From the NCBI RefSeq assembly GCF_027925445.1, contig NZ_AP027149.1, forward strand, positions 3,794,501 through 3,858,500: DNA of 64,000 nt, in the 5' to 3' direction. Of the stretch, positions 51,765-60,444 are shown in pieces (the stretch's first letter is position 1; every line of letters starts with the position of its first letter). A program made the position numbers and the translations under genes. Origin of the DNA: Methylocystis bryophila (lineage in GTDB: Bacteria > Pseudomonadota > Alphaproteobacteria > Rhizobiales > Beijerinckiaceae). A model generated the notes under the pieces. It was not told the DNA's origin, searched no databases, and saw only the letters and a list, made by a program, of their open reading frames with translations.

Positions 51765-52808
51765 TCAACCAGCAGCCAGCGCGGGCCCGAACTGCACCGC
51801 CGCTGCGACCAGGATGACCATGACGAGCGAGATCGGCAGGAACACCTTCCAGCCGAGCCGCATCAGCTGGTCGTAACGATAGCGAGGCACGATCGCCTTG
51901 GTCATCGCGAACATGAAGACGACGCTCCACAGCTTGAGCAGGAACCAGAAGACGCTGGAGCCGCCGATGAGCGGCGCGCCGGGAAAGGGCGAAAGCCAGC
52001 CGCCGAGGAAAAGGATGGTCGTCAGCGCCGACATGCCGAGAATGGCGACGAGCTCGGTGAGGAACTGCAGCAGGAAGAGCGAGGCCGAATATTCGATCAT
52101 GAAGCCTGCGACGAGCTCCGATTCGGCTTCGGCGAGATCGAAGGGCGGACGGTTGGTTTCCGCCAGGATCGAGACGAAGAAGATCACGTACATCGGCAGG
52201 AGGCGGAGCCAGTACCAGCCGAGCACGCCATATTTCGTGTCCTGCGCGTGGACGATGTCGGTGAGGTTGAGCGAGCCCGCGCAAAGCAGCACAGTCACGA
52301 TCACGAAGCCGATCGACACTTCGTAGGAGACCATCTGCGCGGCCGAGCGCAACGCCGAGAGAAAGGGATATTTGGAGTTGGAGGCCCAGCCGGCCATGAT
52401 CACGCTGTAGACGCCGAGCGAAGACACCGCGAAGAGGTAAAGCACGCCGACATTGATATCGGCGACGACCCATCCCTCGTTGACGGGGATCACCGCCCAG
52501 GCGGCCATGGCGAGCACGACGCCGACGACCGGGGCGAGCACGAAGATGAACTTGTTCGTCGTGTCCGGGATCACCGGCTCCTTGAGCAGGAACTTGAAGA
52601 AGTCCGCAAAGGGCTGCAGCACGCCCCAGGGGCCAACGACGTTCGGCCCGCGACGCAGCTGCACCGCCGCCCAGATCTTGCGCTCGGCATAGATCAGCAC
52701 GGCCGTCGACAGCAGCACGCAGACAAGCAAGACGAGACTCTTAATCGCCGCAATCAGCAGCGGATGCTCGACGAGAAAGGAGACGACGGCCGAAATCAGG
52801 TCCTGCAT
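51765..52808 (-). CDS. nuoH: NADH-quinone oxidoreductase subunit H
   Basis: Membrane subunit at the quinone-binding junction, 347 aa, eight helices. It has ERKIWAAVQLRRGPNVVGPW, ADFFKFLLKEPVIP and the charged loop ETNRPPFDLAEAESELVAGF typical of the family. It follows nuoG after 13 bases. Confidence 0.97.
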   Translation of the reverse strand: MQDLISAVVSFLVEHPLLIAAIKSLVLLVCVLLSTAVLIYAERKIWAAVQLRRGPNVVGPWGVLQPFADFFKFLLKEPVIPDTTNKFIFVLAPVVGVVLAMAAWAVIPVNEGWVVADINVGVLYLFAVSSLGVYSVIMAGWASNSKYPFLSALRSAAQMVSYEVSIGFVIVTVLLCAGSLNLTDIVHAQDTKYGVLGWYWLRLLPMYVIFFVSILAETNRPPFDLAEAESELVAGFMIEYSASLFLLQFLTELVAILGMSALTTILFLGGWLSPFPGAPLIGGSSVFWFLLKLWSVVFMFAMTKAIVPRYRYDQLMRLGWKVFLPISLVMVILVAAAVQFGPALAAG

Positions 52809-52821
52809 TTCGATCTGGCTC

Positions 52822-54885
52822 CTATTCCGCCGCCTGCTGCAGCCGGCCCTTGGCCAGCGCCGAGCATTCCGCCATCACCGCTGAGGCTCTGGCGATAGGA
52901 TTGGTGAGGTAAAAATCGGAGATCGTGGAGACGAACGGATGCGCCATCGCGATGGCGCCGCGCTGCGCGATCGCGCCGATCGTCGCAGGATCGCCCTTCT
53001 CGATGGTGTCCCCGCGCTGCAGATGCGGGTAGCGCTGAAACAGCGCCTTCCGCAATTGCGCAAGCGTGTCGAAGGGAAGCGGATCGCCGAGAGCTCCGGA
53101 GAGCGCGCGCAGGATCGCCCAGTCCTCGCGGGCGTCGCCGGGCGGAAAAGCCGCGCGCGACGCGAATTGCGCCCTTCCCTCGGTGTTCACGAAGAGGCCG
53201 GACTTCTCGGTATAGGCCGCGCCCGGCAGCACCACGTCAGCCCGATGCGCGCCGCGATCCCCGTGCGAACCGATGTAGACAACGAAAGCGCCGGCCGCGA
53301 CGTCGATCTCGTCGGCGCCGAGGTTGAAGATGAGGTCGAGGGCCCCGGGCGCGGCCATCTCCCACGCGGTCTTGCCGCCGGGACCGGGCGTGAATCCCAC
53401 GTCCAGGCCGCCGACCCGCGCCGCCGCCGTATGCAGCACGCCGAAGCCGTTCCAGCCGTCGCCGACGCCGCCCTGCTTCAGGGCCGCCTGTGCGGCGAGA
53501 GCCAGCATCGCTTCGCCGTCCGGGCGCGCGAGCGCCCCCTGCCCGACCAGCACGATGCGCTTCCTCACGTTCGAGGACGGGCTCTGCGCAAAGCGCAATA
53601 GAGAGTCGGCCCCCGCGCCGAGATAGTCATAGTCGTAGGTCAGATCGGCCTTCTCGCCGACGAGCGAGATCTTGAAACCGCCTTTCAGCCAACGCTTGCG
53701 GATGCGCGCGTTCAGGACCGGCGCTTCCTTGCGGGGATTGGAGCCCACGATGAGCAGCGCGTCGGCTTCGTCAACGCCGGCGATCGTCGGGTTGAAGAGG
53801 TAGGAGGCGCGACCGAGCGAAGGATCGAGCCGCGCGCCGTCCTGCCGGCAGTCGAGGTTCGGCGTTCCGAGCTTCTCGGCCAGAAGCTTCAGCGCGAATA
53901 TCTCTTCGACGGCGGCGAGATCGCCGACGAGCGCGCCAATGCGCGCAGCCGGCGTCTCCTTCGTCTTGGCGGCGACGCGAGACAGCGCCTCCTGCCAGGA
54001 CGCGGGGCGCAGACGGCCGTTCTCGCGCACATAGGGGCGATCGAGCCGCTGACGCGCGAGGCCGTCCACCGCTTGGCGCGTCTTGTCGGAGATCCACTCC
54101 TCGTTCACCGCGTCGTTCACGAGCGGCAGGATGCGCACGACCTCGCGACCGCGCGTGTCGATGCGAATCGCCGAGCCCAGCGCGTCATGCGCGTCGATGC
54201 TCTCGGTCTTCTGATATTCCCAGGGACGGGCGCGGAAATTCTGCGGCTTGGGCAGCAGCGCGCCGACGGGGCAGAGATCCGCGACATTGCCCTGCAGCTC
54301 GGAGGTCATTGCAGTCTGGAGATAGGTGGTGATCTCCATGTCCTCGCCACGGCCGATCGCGCCCATATCGGCGGTGCCAGCGACTTCCGCCGTGAAGCGG
54401 ACGCAACGCGTGCAATGAATGCAGCGGTTCATCTCGGTCTTGACGAGCGGCCCGATATACTTGTCCTCGACCGCGCGCTTGTTCTCGGCGAAGCGCGAGG
54501 AGTCGCCGCCGAAGGCGAGCGCCTGATCCTGCAGATCGCATTCGCCGCCCTGATCGCAGATCGGGCAATCGAGCGGATGGTTGACGAGCAGGAACTCCAT
54601 GACGCCTTCGCGCGCCTTCCTCACCATCGGAGATTTGGTGAAGACTTCCGGCGGCGCGCCGTTCGGGCCGGGTCGCAAATCCTTGACCGCCATCGCGCAG
54701 GAGGCCTGCGGCTTGGGCGGGCCACCTTTCACCTCGACGAGGCACATGCGGCAATTGCCCGCCACGGAGAGGCGCTCGTGATAGCAAAAGCGCGGCACCT
54801 CGGCGCCGGCGGACTCGCAAGCCTGCAGCAGCGTATATTCAGGCGGGACGTCCACCTCGACGCCGTCGACGAGAATCTTGGTCAC
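52822..54885 (-). CDS. nuoG: NADH-quinone oxidoreductase subunit G
   Basis: Largest peripheral-arm subunit, 687 aa. The N-terminal ferredoxin-like part carries a [2Fe-2S] cluster (EVPRFCYHERLSVAGNCRMC and QASCAM), then the His-Cys cluster region CPICDQGGECDLQDQ and CIHCTRCVRF for [4Fe-4S]. The C-terminal molybdopterin-oxidoreductase-like domain has no cofactor role. The length is typical of alphaproteobacteria. Overlaps nothing; 46 bases after nuoF. Confidence 0.97.
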   Translation of the reverse strand: MTKILVDGVEVDVPPEYTLLQACESAGAEVPRFCYHERLSVAGNCRMCLVEVKGGPPKPQASCAMAVKDLRPGPNGAPPEVFTKSPMVRKAREGVMEFLLVNHPLDCPICDQGGECDLQDQALAFGGDSSRFAENKRAVEDKYIGPLVKTEMNRCIHCTRCVRFTAEVAGTADMGAIGRGEDMEITTYLQTAMTSELQGNVADLCPVGALLPKPQNFRARPWEYQKTESIDAHDALGSAIRIDTRGREVVRILPLVNDAVNEEWISDKTRQAVDGLARQRLDRPYVRENGRLRPASWQEALSRVAAKTKETPAARIGALVGDLAAVEEIFALKLLAEKLGTPNLDCRQDGARLDPSLGRASYLFNPTIAGVDEADALLIVGSNPRKEAPVLNARIRKRWLKGGFKISLVGEKADLTYDYDYLGAGADSLLRFAQSPSSNVRKRIVLVGQGALARPDGEAMLALAAQAALKQGGVGDGWNGFGVLHTAAARVGGLDVGFTPGPGGKTAWEMAAPGALDLIFNLGADEIDVAAGAFVVYIGSHGDRGAHRADVVLPGAAYTEKSGLFVNTEGRAQFASRAAFPPGDAREDWAILRALSGALGDPLPFDTLAQLRKALFQRYPHLQRGDTIEKGDPATIGAIAQRGAIAMAHPFVSTISDFYLTNPIARASAVMAECSALAKGRLQQAAE

Positions 54886-54931
54886 TTTACGATCTCCAGC
54901 CGCGGGCCTTGATTTCCGTTCGACATCGTCG

Positions 54932-56236
54932 TCACTCCGCCGCCACAGGGATCGGCTCGGCGTGCGGATTGGCGGTGTATTGGTCGATGCGCGCCTCGAT
55001 CACGTCACGATAATGCGTGATCAGTCCCTGCACCGGCCAGGCCGCCGCGTCGCCGAGCGCGCAGATCGTGTGGCCCTCGATCTTCTTCGACACGTCGAAG
55101 AGCATGTCGATTTCTTTCTTATTGGCGCGGCCTTCGACCATGCGCTGCATGACGCGCCACATCCAGCCCGTGCCCTCGCGGCAGGGCGTGCACTGGCCGC
55201 AGCTCTCGTGCTTGTAGAAATAGGACAGCCGCGCGATGGCCCGAATAATGTCGGTGGACTTGTCCATCACGATCACCGCCGCCGTTCCCAGACCGGAGCC
55301 GAGCTTGGCGAGGCTGTCGAAATCCATCGGACAATCGATGATCTGATGCGCCGGAACGCAGCGCACGGAGGAGCCGCCGGGGATCACGGCGAGCAGATTG
55401 TCCCAGCCGCCGCGAATGCCGCCGCAATGCGTGTCGATCAATTCGCGGAAGGAGATCGACATCGCCTCCTCGACATTGCACGGCCGGTTCACATGGCCCG
55501 AGATGCTGAAAAGCTTCGTGCCGGCATTGTTCGGCCTGCCGATCCCCGCGAACCAAGCGGGGCCTCGACGCAGAATCGTGGGCGCGACCGCGATCGACTC
55601 GACGTTGTTCACCGTCGTCGGGCAGCCATAGAGCCCGACATTCGCCGGAAAGGGCGGTTTCAAGCGCGGCATGCCCTTCTTGCCTTCGAGGCTCTCGAGC
55701 AGCGCCGTCTCCTCGCCGCAGATATAGGCGCCGGCGCCGTGATGCACGTAGAGATCGAAGGGATAGCCGTGGATATTGTCCTTGCCGATGAGCTTCGCCT
55801 CATAGGCCTCGTCCACGGCGCGCTGCAGCGCCTCGCGCTCGGCGATGAACTCTCCGCGAACATAGATGTAGCAGGCATGGGCGCCCATCGCGAAAGATGC
55901 GATCATGGCGCCCTCGACCAGCGTATGCGGGTCGTTGCGCATGATCTCGCGATCCTTGCACGTGCCGGGCTCCGACTCGTCCGCGTTGATGACGAGATAA
56001 TGCGGCCGTTGCGGATCGACCTCCTTGGGCATGAAGGACCATTTCATCCCGGTGGAGAAGCCCGCGCCGCCGCGTCCGCGCAGCCCCGAGTCCTTGACCT
56101 CGGCGATGATCTTGTCGCGTCCTCTGGCGAGCAGGGCCTTGGTGTTGTCCCATTGCCCACGCTTTCTCGCGCCCGCCAGCGAACGATCGCCGAGCCCATA
56201 AAGATTGGTGAAGATGCGGTCTGCGTCGGAGAGCAT
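54932..56236 (-). CDS. nuoF: NADH-quinone oxidoreductase subunit F
   Basis: NADH- and FMN-binding subunit, 434 aa, with the N3 [4Fe-4S] cluster. It has GLRGRGGAGFSTGMKWSFMP (FMN/NADH site), GAYICGEETALLESLEGK and the cluster motif CGQCTPCREGTGWMW with the fourth Cys in ICALGDAAAW. It forms the electron-entry module with nuoE, 32 bases upstream. Confidence 0.97.
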   Translation of the reverse strand: MLSDADRIFTNLYGLGDRSLAGARKRGQWDNTKALLARGRDKIIAEVKDSGLRGRGGAGFSTGMKWSFMPKEVDPQRPHYLVINADESEPGTCKDREIMRNDPHTLVEGAMIASFAMGAHACYIYVRGEFIAEREALQRAVDEAYEAKLIGKDNIHGYPFDLYVHHGAGAYICGEETALLESLEGKKGMPRLKPPFPANVGLYGCPTTVNNVESIAVAPTILRRGPAWFAGIGRPNNAGTKLFSISGHVNRPCNVEEAMSISFRELIDTHCGGIRGGWDNLLAVIPGGSSVRCVPAHQIIDCPMDFDSLAKLGSGLGTAAVIVMDKSTDIIRAIARLSYFYKHESCGQCTPCREGTGWMWRVMQRMVEGRANKKEIDMLFDVSKKIEGHTICALGDAAAWPVQGLITHYRDVIEARIDQYTANPHAEPIPVAAE

Positions 56237-56268
56237 ATGTCTTCTCAGTCCGTTTCGCTTCGATCAGC

Positions 56269-56883
56269 CTATTTCGCGCTTTCGCCGTAGAGCGAGGTGA
56301 GGCTCGTGAGCTTGCCCAGCGGTTCGGAGCTGACGCGTCCCGTCTGCGAGCCGGTCTTGACCGGCCGGCCGGCGGCGAGATTGTCGAGCAGCTTCTCGAA
56401 GCTCTCGGCCGTCAGATCCTCGTAGTAGTCGTCGTTGATCTGCACCATCGGCGCGTTGCAGCAGGCGCCGAGGCACTCGACCTCGAGCCAGGAAAAGAGC
56501 CCGTCCGCTGTCACTTTGCGCTGCGGGCCGACCCGGCGCTCGAGCACCTTGATCAGATCGTCGGAGCCCGCGAGCATGCAGGGCGTCGTCCCGCAGAGCT
56601 GGATATAGAATTTGCCGACGGGCTCGAGGTTGAACATCGTATAGAAGGTCGCGACCTCGAGCACGCGGATATACGGCAGACCGAGCTTATCGGCGACCGC
56701 CTCGATCGCCTTCTGCGGCAACCAATAGTCGTTCTGCTTCTGCGCCTGCCACAGCGCCGGCACAACCACCGAGGCCTGGCGTCCGTCGGGGTATTTCTCG
56801 ATTTGCTTCGCGAGCCACGCCTCGTTTTGCGGCGTGAAGGCGAAGCTCTCAGGCTGGTTTTCGGCAAGGCGACGGTTGGACAT
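56269..56883 (-). CDS. nuoE: NADH-quinone oxidoreductase subunit E
   Basis: Thioredoxin-fold subunit carrying the N1a [2Fe-2S] cluster, 204 aa. Cluster ligands are in IQLCGTTPCMLAG and EVECLGACCNAPMVQIN. The C-terminal 45 residues (LAAGRPVKTGSQTGRVSSEP and onward) are a tail seen in alphaproteobacterial members. It follows nuoD after 80 bases. Confidence 0.96.
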   Translation of the reverse strand: MSNRRLAENQPESFAFTPQNEAWLAKQIEKYPDGRQASVVVPALWQAQKQNDYWLPQKAIEAVADKLGLPYIRVLEVATFYTMFNLEPVGKFYIQLCGTTPCMLAGSDDLIKVLERRVGPQRKVTADGLFSWLEVECLGACCNAPMVQINDDYYEDLTAESFEKLLDNLAAGRPVKTGSQTGRVSSEPLGKLTSLTSLYGESAK

Positions 56884-56963
56884 ATTATCTGATTTCCCAG
56901 CAGACTGAACCGAGGGTTGGCGTCGGCGGCGCGGCGAAGACGGTGGCGCACCGGCTTCCTATA

Positions 56964-58157
56964 TCATCGATCCACTTCTCCAAAGACGATGTCGATCGAT
57001 CCGAGAATCGCCGAGACGTCGGCAAGCAGGTGATGACGGCAGAGAAAATCCATGCCCTGAAGATGCGCGAAGCCCGGCGCTCTGATCTTGCAGCGATAAG
57101 GCCGGTCGCCGCCGTCGGAGACGAGATAGACCCCGAACTCGCCCTTGGGCGCCTCGACCGCGGCATAGACTTCGCCGGCGGGAACCTTGAAGCCCTCGGT
57201 GAAGAGCTTGAAGTGATGGATGAGAGCCTCCATCGAGCGCTTCATCTCAGGCCTTGAGGGCGGCGCGATCTTATTGTTCGTCACCTGCACCGGACCGCGG
57301 TTCTTGGCCTCGAGCAGCTTGTTCACGCATTGACGCATGATCTCGGTCGACTGCCGCATCTCCTCCATACGGATCACGGCGCGGTCATAGCAGTCGCCGT
57401 TTTTGCCGACCGGAATGAGGAACTCCATGTCCTCATAGCAGTCGTAAGGTTGCGCCTTGCGAAGGTCCCAGGCGGCGCCCGAGCCGCGCAGCATCACGCC
57501 CGAGAAACCGAACTTATAGGCGTCCTCGAGCGAGATCACGCCGATGTCGGCGTTGCGCTGCTTGAAGATGCGGTTCTCGATGAACAGCGCTTCGAGATCG
57601 TCGCAAAGCTTGAGGAAGGGATCGCAGAAAGCGCCGATGTCCTCGACGAGCGCGTCGGGCAGATCACGCGCGACGCCGCCCGGCCGGAAGTAATTGGCGT
57701 GCATGCGCGCGCCGCAGGCGCGCTCGTAGAACACCATCAGCTTTTCGCGCTCTTCATAACCCCAGAGCGGCGGCGTCAACGCCCCGACGTCCATCGCCTG
57801 CGCGGTGACGTTGAGGAGATGAGAGAGCAGACGGCCGATCTCGGCGTAAAGCACGCGGATGAGCTGGCCGCGATAGGGAACCTCGACGCCGAGCAGCCGC
57901 TCGATCGCGAGGCAGAAGGCGTGCTCCTGGTTCATCGGTGCGCAATAGTCGAGCCGATCGAAATAAGGCACGTTCTGCAGATAGGTGCGCGACTCCATCA
58001 GCTTCTCGGTGCCGCGATGCAGAAAGCCGACATGCGGATCGACGCGCTCGACGACCTCGCCATCGAGCTCGAGAATGAGGCGCAGCACGCCGTGCGCCGC
58101 AGGATGCTGCGGCCCGAAGTTGATGTTGAAATTGCGCAGCGGTTGCTGGTCAGTCAT
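56964..58157 (-). CDS. nuoD: NADH-quinone oxidoreductase subunit D
   Basis: 49-kDa-type subunit lining the quinone pocket, 397 aa. Conserved: NFNINFGPQHPAAHGVLRL, HVGFLHRGTEKLME, and the C-terminal GDRPYRCKIRAPGFAHLQG. nuoC normally precedes it directly; here a four-helix-bundle gene separates them, and that gene's stop codon overlaps the nuoD ATG by 8 nt, so nuoD translation is now coupled to the intruder. Confidence 0.97.
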   Translation of the reverse strand: MTDQQPLRNFNINFGPQHPAAHGVLRLILELDGEVVERVDPHVGFLHRGTEKLMESRTYLQNVPYFDRLDYCAPMNQEHAFCLAIERLLGVEVPYRGQLIRVLYAEIGRLLSHLLNVTAQAMDVGALTPPLWGYEEREKLMVFYERACGARMHANYFRPGGVARDLPDALVEDIGAFCDPFLKLCDDLEALFIENRIFKQRNADIGVISLEDAYKFGFSGVMLRGSGAAWDLRKAQPYDCYEDMEFLIPVGKNGDCYDRAVIRMEEMRQSTEIMRQCVNKLLEAKNRGPVQVTNNKIAPPSRPEMKRSMEALIHHFKLFTEGFKVPAGEVYAAVEAPKGEFGVYLVSDGGDRPYRCKIRAPGFAHLQGMDFLCRHHLLADVSAILGSIDIVFGEVDR

Positions 58158-58581
58158 TTTTCGAGTCCACGGGCAGTCGGCAGTCGGCAGTCGGCTTTAC
58201 AGTTTTCTGGATAGACCGGATCAAGGCCCGAAGCATTTTTCCGATCGCCTCAGACTTGGCGGTGAACAGCTCGCTATCGCCTTCGCGCATCAACCCGACA
58301 CGGATGGACAGAACCATGTGAGTCTCCAGTTCCTTAAGCGAGCCCTGAGCGTTGCGAAGGAAATTGACATAATGCCCCGGGCTTTCGCGTCCGTATCCTT
58401 CCGCGATGTTCGCCGGAACCGAGCAAGCTGCTCTGCGAATCTGCGAAGTCAGCCCGAAGGTCTCCTCCTTCGGAAAGCTCTTCGTCAGTCGATAGCATTC
58501 CACCGCGAGGTCCATAGCTTCCTTCCACACCCGCAAATCACGGTAAGAACGCACAATCTCACGATCTTCCCGCCCGGCCAT
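58150..58581 (-). CDS. Four-helix-bundle protein (S23/IVP family) inserted between nuoC and nuoD
   Basis: A 143-aa protein of the four-helix-bundle family first seen in 23S rRNA intervening sequences (TIGR02436-like). It has the signatures SYRDLRVWKEAMDLAVECYR, RAACSVPANIAEGYGR and FLRNAQGSLKELETHMVL. Its last 15 codons are read through a GGCAGTC triple repeat and the nuo junction, giving the tail TADCRLPVDSKND. Not a complex I component. Family members are RNA-binding in some settings (Avd of diversity-generating retroelements is a relative); the role here is unknown. No reverse transcriptase is near. Confidence 0.88.
   Translation of the reverse strand: MAGREDREIVRSYRDLRVWKEAMDLAVECYRLTKSFPKEETFGLTSQIRRAACSVPANIAEGYGRESPGHYVNFLRNAQGSLKELETHMVLSIRVGLMREGDSELFTAKSEAIGKMLRALIRSIQKTVKPTADCRLPVDSKND
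58172..58194. repeat. GGCAGTC triple repeat at the nuoD side of the inserted gene
   Basis: Three tandem GGCAGTC units plus GG. On the coding strand this is GACTGCC repeated, and it encodes TADCRLP at the end of the four-helix-bundle protein. Similar GGCAGT-rich units lie on the other side of the gene. Confidence 0.8.
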
Positions 58582-58588
58582 CCCGCTT

Positions 58589-58612
58589 GCCTACTGCCGC
58601 CTGCCTACTGCC
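58589..58612. repeat. GCCTACTGCC direct repeat at the nuoC side of the inserted gene
   Basis: GCCTACTGCC at 58589-58598 and again at 58603-58612, separated by GCCT. The nuoC stop codon TAG lies inside the second unit, and the four-helix-bundle ATG is 8 bases beyond the first. These pair in kind with the GGCAGTC repeats at the other end. Confidence 0.8.
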
Positions 58613-59210
58613 CTCTTGCCTTCTCATCGCCCGGCAGCTCATAGGCTGTTCCCTCCCAGGGGGAGGCGAAGTCGAACTGGCGATATTCCTGCGTCAGCCG
58701 CACCGGGTCGTAGACCACGCGCTTTTGCTCTTCGTCGTAGCGAACCTCGACGAAGCCTGTCATCGGGAAGTCCTTGCGCAGCGGATGCCCGTCGAAGCCA
58801 TAGTCGGTCATGATGCGGCGCAGATCCGGATGCCCCGAGAACAGCACGCCGAAGAGATCGTAAGTCTCCCGCTCGTACCAATCGGCGCCGGGATAGAGCG
58901 CCGTCAGCGAAGCGACGGGGTTGACCTCGTCGGTGCGCGTCTTGAGCCGGATGCGGCGATTGTGCTTCGGGCTCTGCAGATGCGCGACCACCTCGAAGCG
59001 CTCTTCGCGTTCCGGATAGTCCACCGCAGTCACGTCAATGATGTTGACGAACAAATATTCGGCGTCGTCGCGCAGCGTCTTCGCCACGTCGAGCCATTTG
59101 TCGCGCGCGACCGTCAGCGTGAGCTCGCCAAAGGCGACCTTCACCTCCGTGACCGCGCCGCCGGTTGCGCCGGCGATTTTGGCGCCGAGGGACTCGAGTT
59201 CCGAACTCAT
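58605..59210 (-). CDS. nuoC: NADH-quinone oxidoreductase subunit C
   Basis: 30-kDa-type subunit of the peripheral arm, 201 aa. Conserved segments include FVNIIDVTAVDYPEREERFE, the SLTALYPGADWYERETYDLFG and RIMTDYGFDGHPLRKDFPMTG. The last codons (ARGQ and stop) lie in the GGCAGTAGGC repeat, so the original C-terminus may have been altered by a few residues. It is followed by the four-helix-bundle gene instead of nuoD. Confidence 0.96.
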   Translation of the reverse strand: MSSELESLGAKIAGATGGAVTEVKVAFGELTLTVARDKWLDVAKTLRDDAEYLFVNIIDVTAVDYPEREERFEVVAHLQSPKHNRRIRLKTRTDEVNPVASLTALYPGADWYERETYDLFGVLFSGHPDLRRIMTDYGFDGHPLRKDFPMTGFVEVRYDEEQKRVVYDPVRLTQEYRQFDFASPWEGTAYELPGDEKARGQ

Positions 59211-59243
59211 TCGCGTCCTTGCTGATTGGAGCGGATGGCGAAT

Positions 59244-59289
59244 GGCGAGTAGCGAATAGATATCGAGCCTGATCTATTCGCTACTCGCC
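59244..59289. repeat. 16-bp perfect inverted repeat between nuoB and nuoC
   Basis: GGCGAGTAGCGAATAG (59244-59259) and its exact reverse complement CTATTCGCTACTCGCC (59274-59289) around a 14-base loop. The left side is preceded by GGCGAAT-like units (ATGGCGAATGGCGAG). In nuo mRNA it forms a strong hairpin 14 bases after the nuoB stop. No T-run follows, so it would stabilise or process the transcript rather than end it. Confidence 0.75.
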
Positions 59290-59303
59290 ACCCCCTACCC
59301 ACC

Positions 59304-59888
59304 TCACCGTTCGATCGTTCCGGTGCGGCGAATTTTCTTTTGCAGCAGCAACATGCCGTACATCAGCGCTTCCGCCGAAGGGGGGCAGCCCGGCACATAG
59401 ACGTCGACCGGGATGATTCGGTCGCAGCCGCGCACCACTGAATAAGAATAGTGGTAGTAGCCGCCGCCATTGGCGCAGGAGCCCATCGAGATGACGTAAC
59501 GCGGCTCCGGCATCTGGTCATAGACCTTGCGCAGCGCGGGCGCCATCTTGTTGGTTAGCGTGCCGGCGATGATGATGCAGTCGGACTGCCGCGGCGAGGC
59601 GCGCGGGGCAAAGCCGAAACGCTCCATGTCGTAGCGGGGCATCGCCGCCTGGATCATCTCGACCGCGCAGCAGGCGAGGCCGAAAGTCATCCACATGAGC
59701 GAGCCGGTGCGCGCCCAAGTGATGAGATCGTCAGTCGCCGTGACGAAGAAGCCCTTGTCGGCCAGCTCATTGTTGATTTCGACGAAGAGCGGATCGGTCG
59801 CGCCCACGGGCTTGCCCGTTCGCGGATCGATGAGCCCCTTCGCGGCAGGCGCGACGAGTGTAGGGTTAGCTTGCCCGATCAATCCCAT
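59304..59888 (-). CDS. nuoB: NADH-quinone oxidoreductase subunit B
   Basis: Carries the terminal N2 [4Fe-4S] cluster that reduces quinone; 194 aa from the chosen start. The ligands are in FGLACCAVEM, ISMGSCANGGGYYHYSY and YVPGCPPSAEALM. ATG 59888 has AAGGGAG eight bases upstream, inside the end of nuoA; an ATG at 59909 would give 201 aa with a 31-nt overlap and is less likely. Confidence 0.96.
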   Translation of the reverse strand: MGLIGQANPTLVAPAAKGLIDPRTGKPVGATDPLFVEINNELADKGFFVTATDDLITWARTGSLMWMTFGLACCAVEMIQAAMPRYDMERFGFAPRASPRQSDCIIIAGTLTNKMAPALRKVYDQMPEPRYVISMGSCANGGGYYHYSYSVVRGCDRIIPVDVYVPGCPPSAEALMYGMLLLQKKIRRTGTIER

Positions 59889-60250
59889 TCGAGCGCTCCC
59901 TTGCGCCATTCATAGACGAAGCCGACGGTGAGCACGCCGAGGAAGACCATCATCGACCAGAACCCGAAAGCGCCGACCTCCTTGAAGGCGATCGCCCAGG
60001 GGAAAAGGAAGGCGACCTCGAGGTCGAAGACGATGAACAGCAGCGAGACAAGATAGAAGCGCACGTCGAACTTCATGCGCGCGTCGTTGAACGGGTTGAA
60101 CCCGCATTCATAGGCCGAGAGCTTTTCCGGATCGGGCGCCTTGAAGGCCACGAGGAAAGGCACCACCAGGAGCGCGCTGGCGATCACGACCGACAGCGCC
60201 CCGAAGATGATGAGCGGCAGGTATTGTTCAAAGAGGGGCGGCATAGACAC
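59879..60250 (-). CDS. nuoA: NADH-quinone oxidoreductase subunit A
   Basis: Membrane subunit of 123 aa, three helices, next to the quinone channel. It has the helix 1-2 loop YECGFNPFNDARMKFDVRFYLV with the conserved Cys and FDLEVAFLFPWA. First gene of the nuo operon; the 194 bases upstream to the ATP12 gene should hold the operon promoter, but no clear -35/-10 pair was identified. Confidence 0.96.
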   Translation of the reverse strand: MSMPPLFEQYLPLIIFGALSVVIASALLVVPFLVAFKAPDPEKLSAYECGFNPFNDARMKFDVRFYLVSLLFIVFDLEVAFLFPWAIAFKEVGAFGFWSMMVFLGVLTVGFVYEWRKGALEWD

Positions 60251-60444
60251 GCGCTCCGGTGATCTGGCGGCCAGCGGGCGATCTCAGGCGCTGCAGCCGA
60301 TGCGACAGGCGGGGGGAAAGGCCTTTAGCGCAAGCCCTCGCGGCGGGGGTTCCGTAACAAAGCGGCGCCGCGAAAGCAAGTGCGGAAGCCTGCTTTGTTT
60401 CGACTGCGAAATTGAACGTCGAAAAGCGCCGGCGCCGCCTAAGA

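Noticed and set aside
58150..58612. Diversity-generating retroelement, because its Avd accessory protein is a four-helix-bundle relative.
   Set aside because: No reverse transcriptase, template repeat or variable repeat is near; the surrounding genes are nuo subunits.
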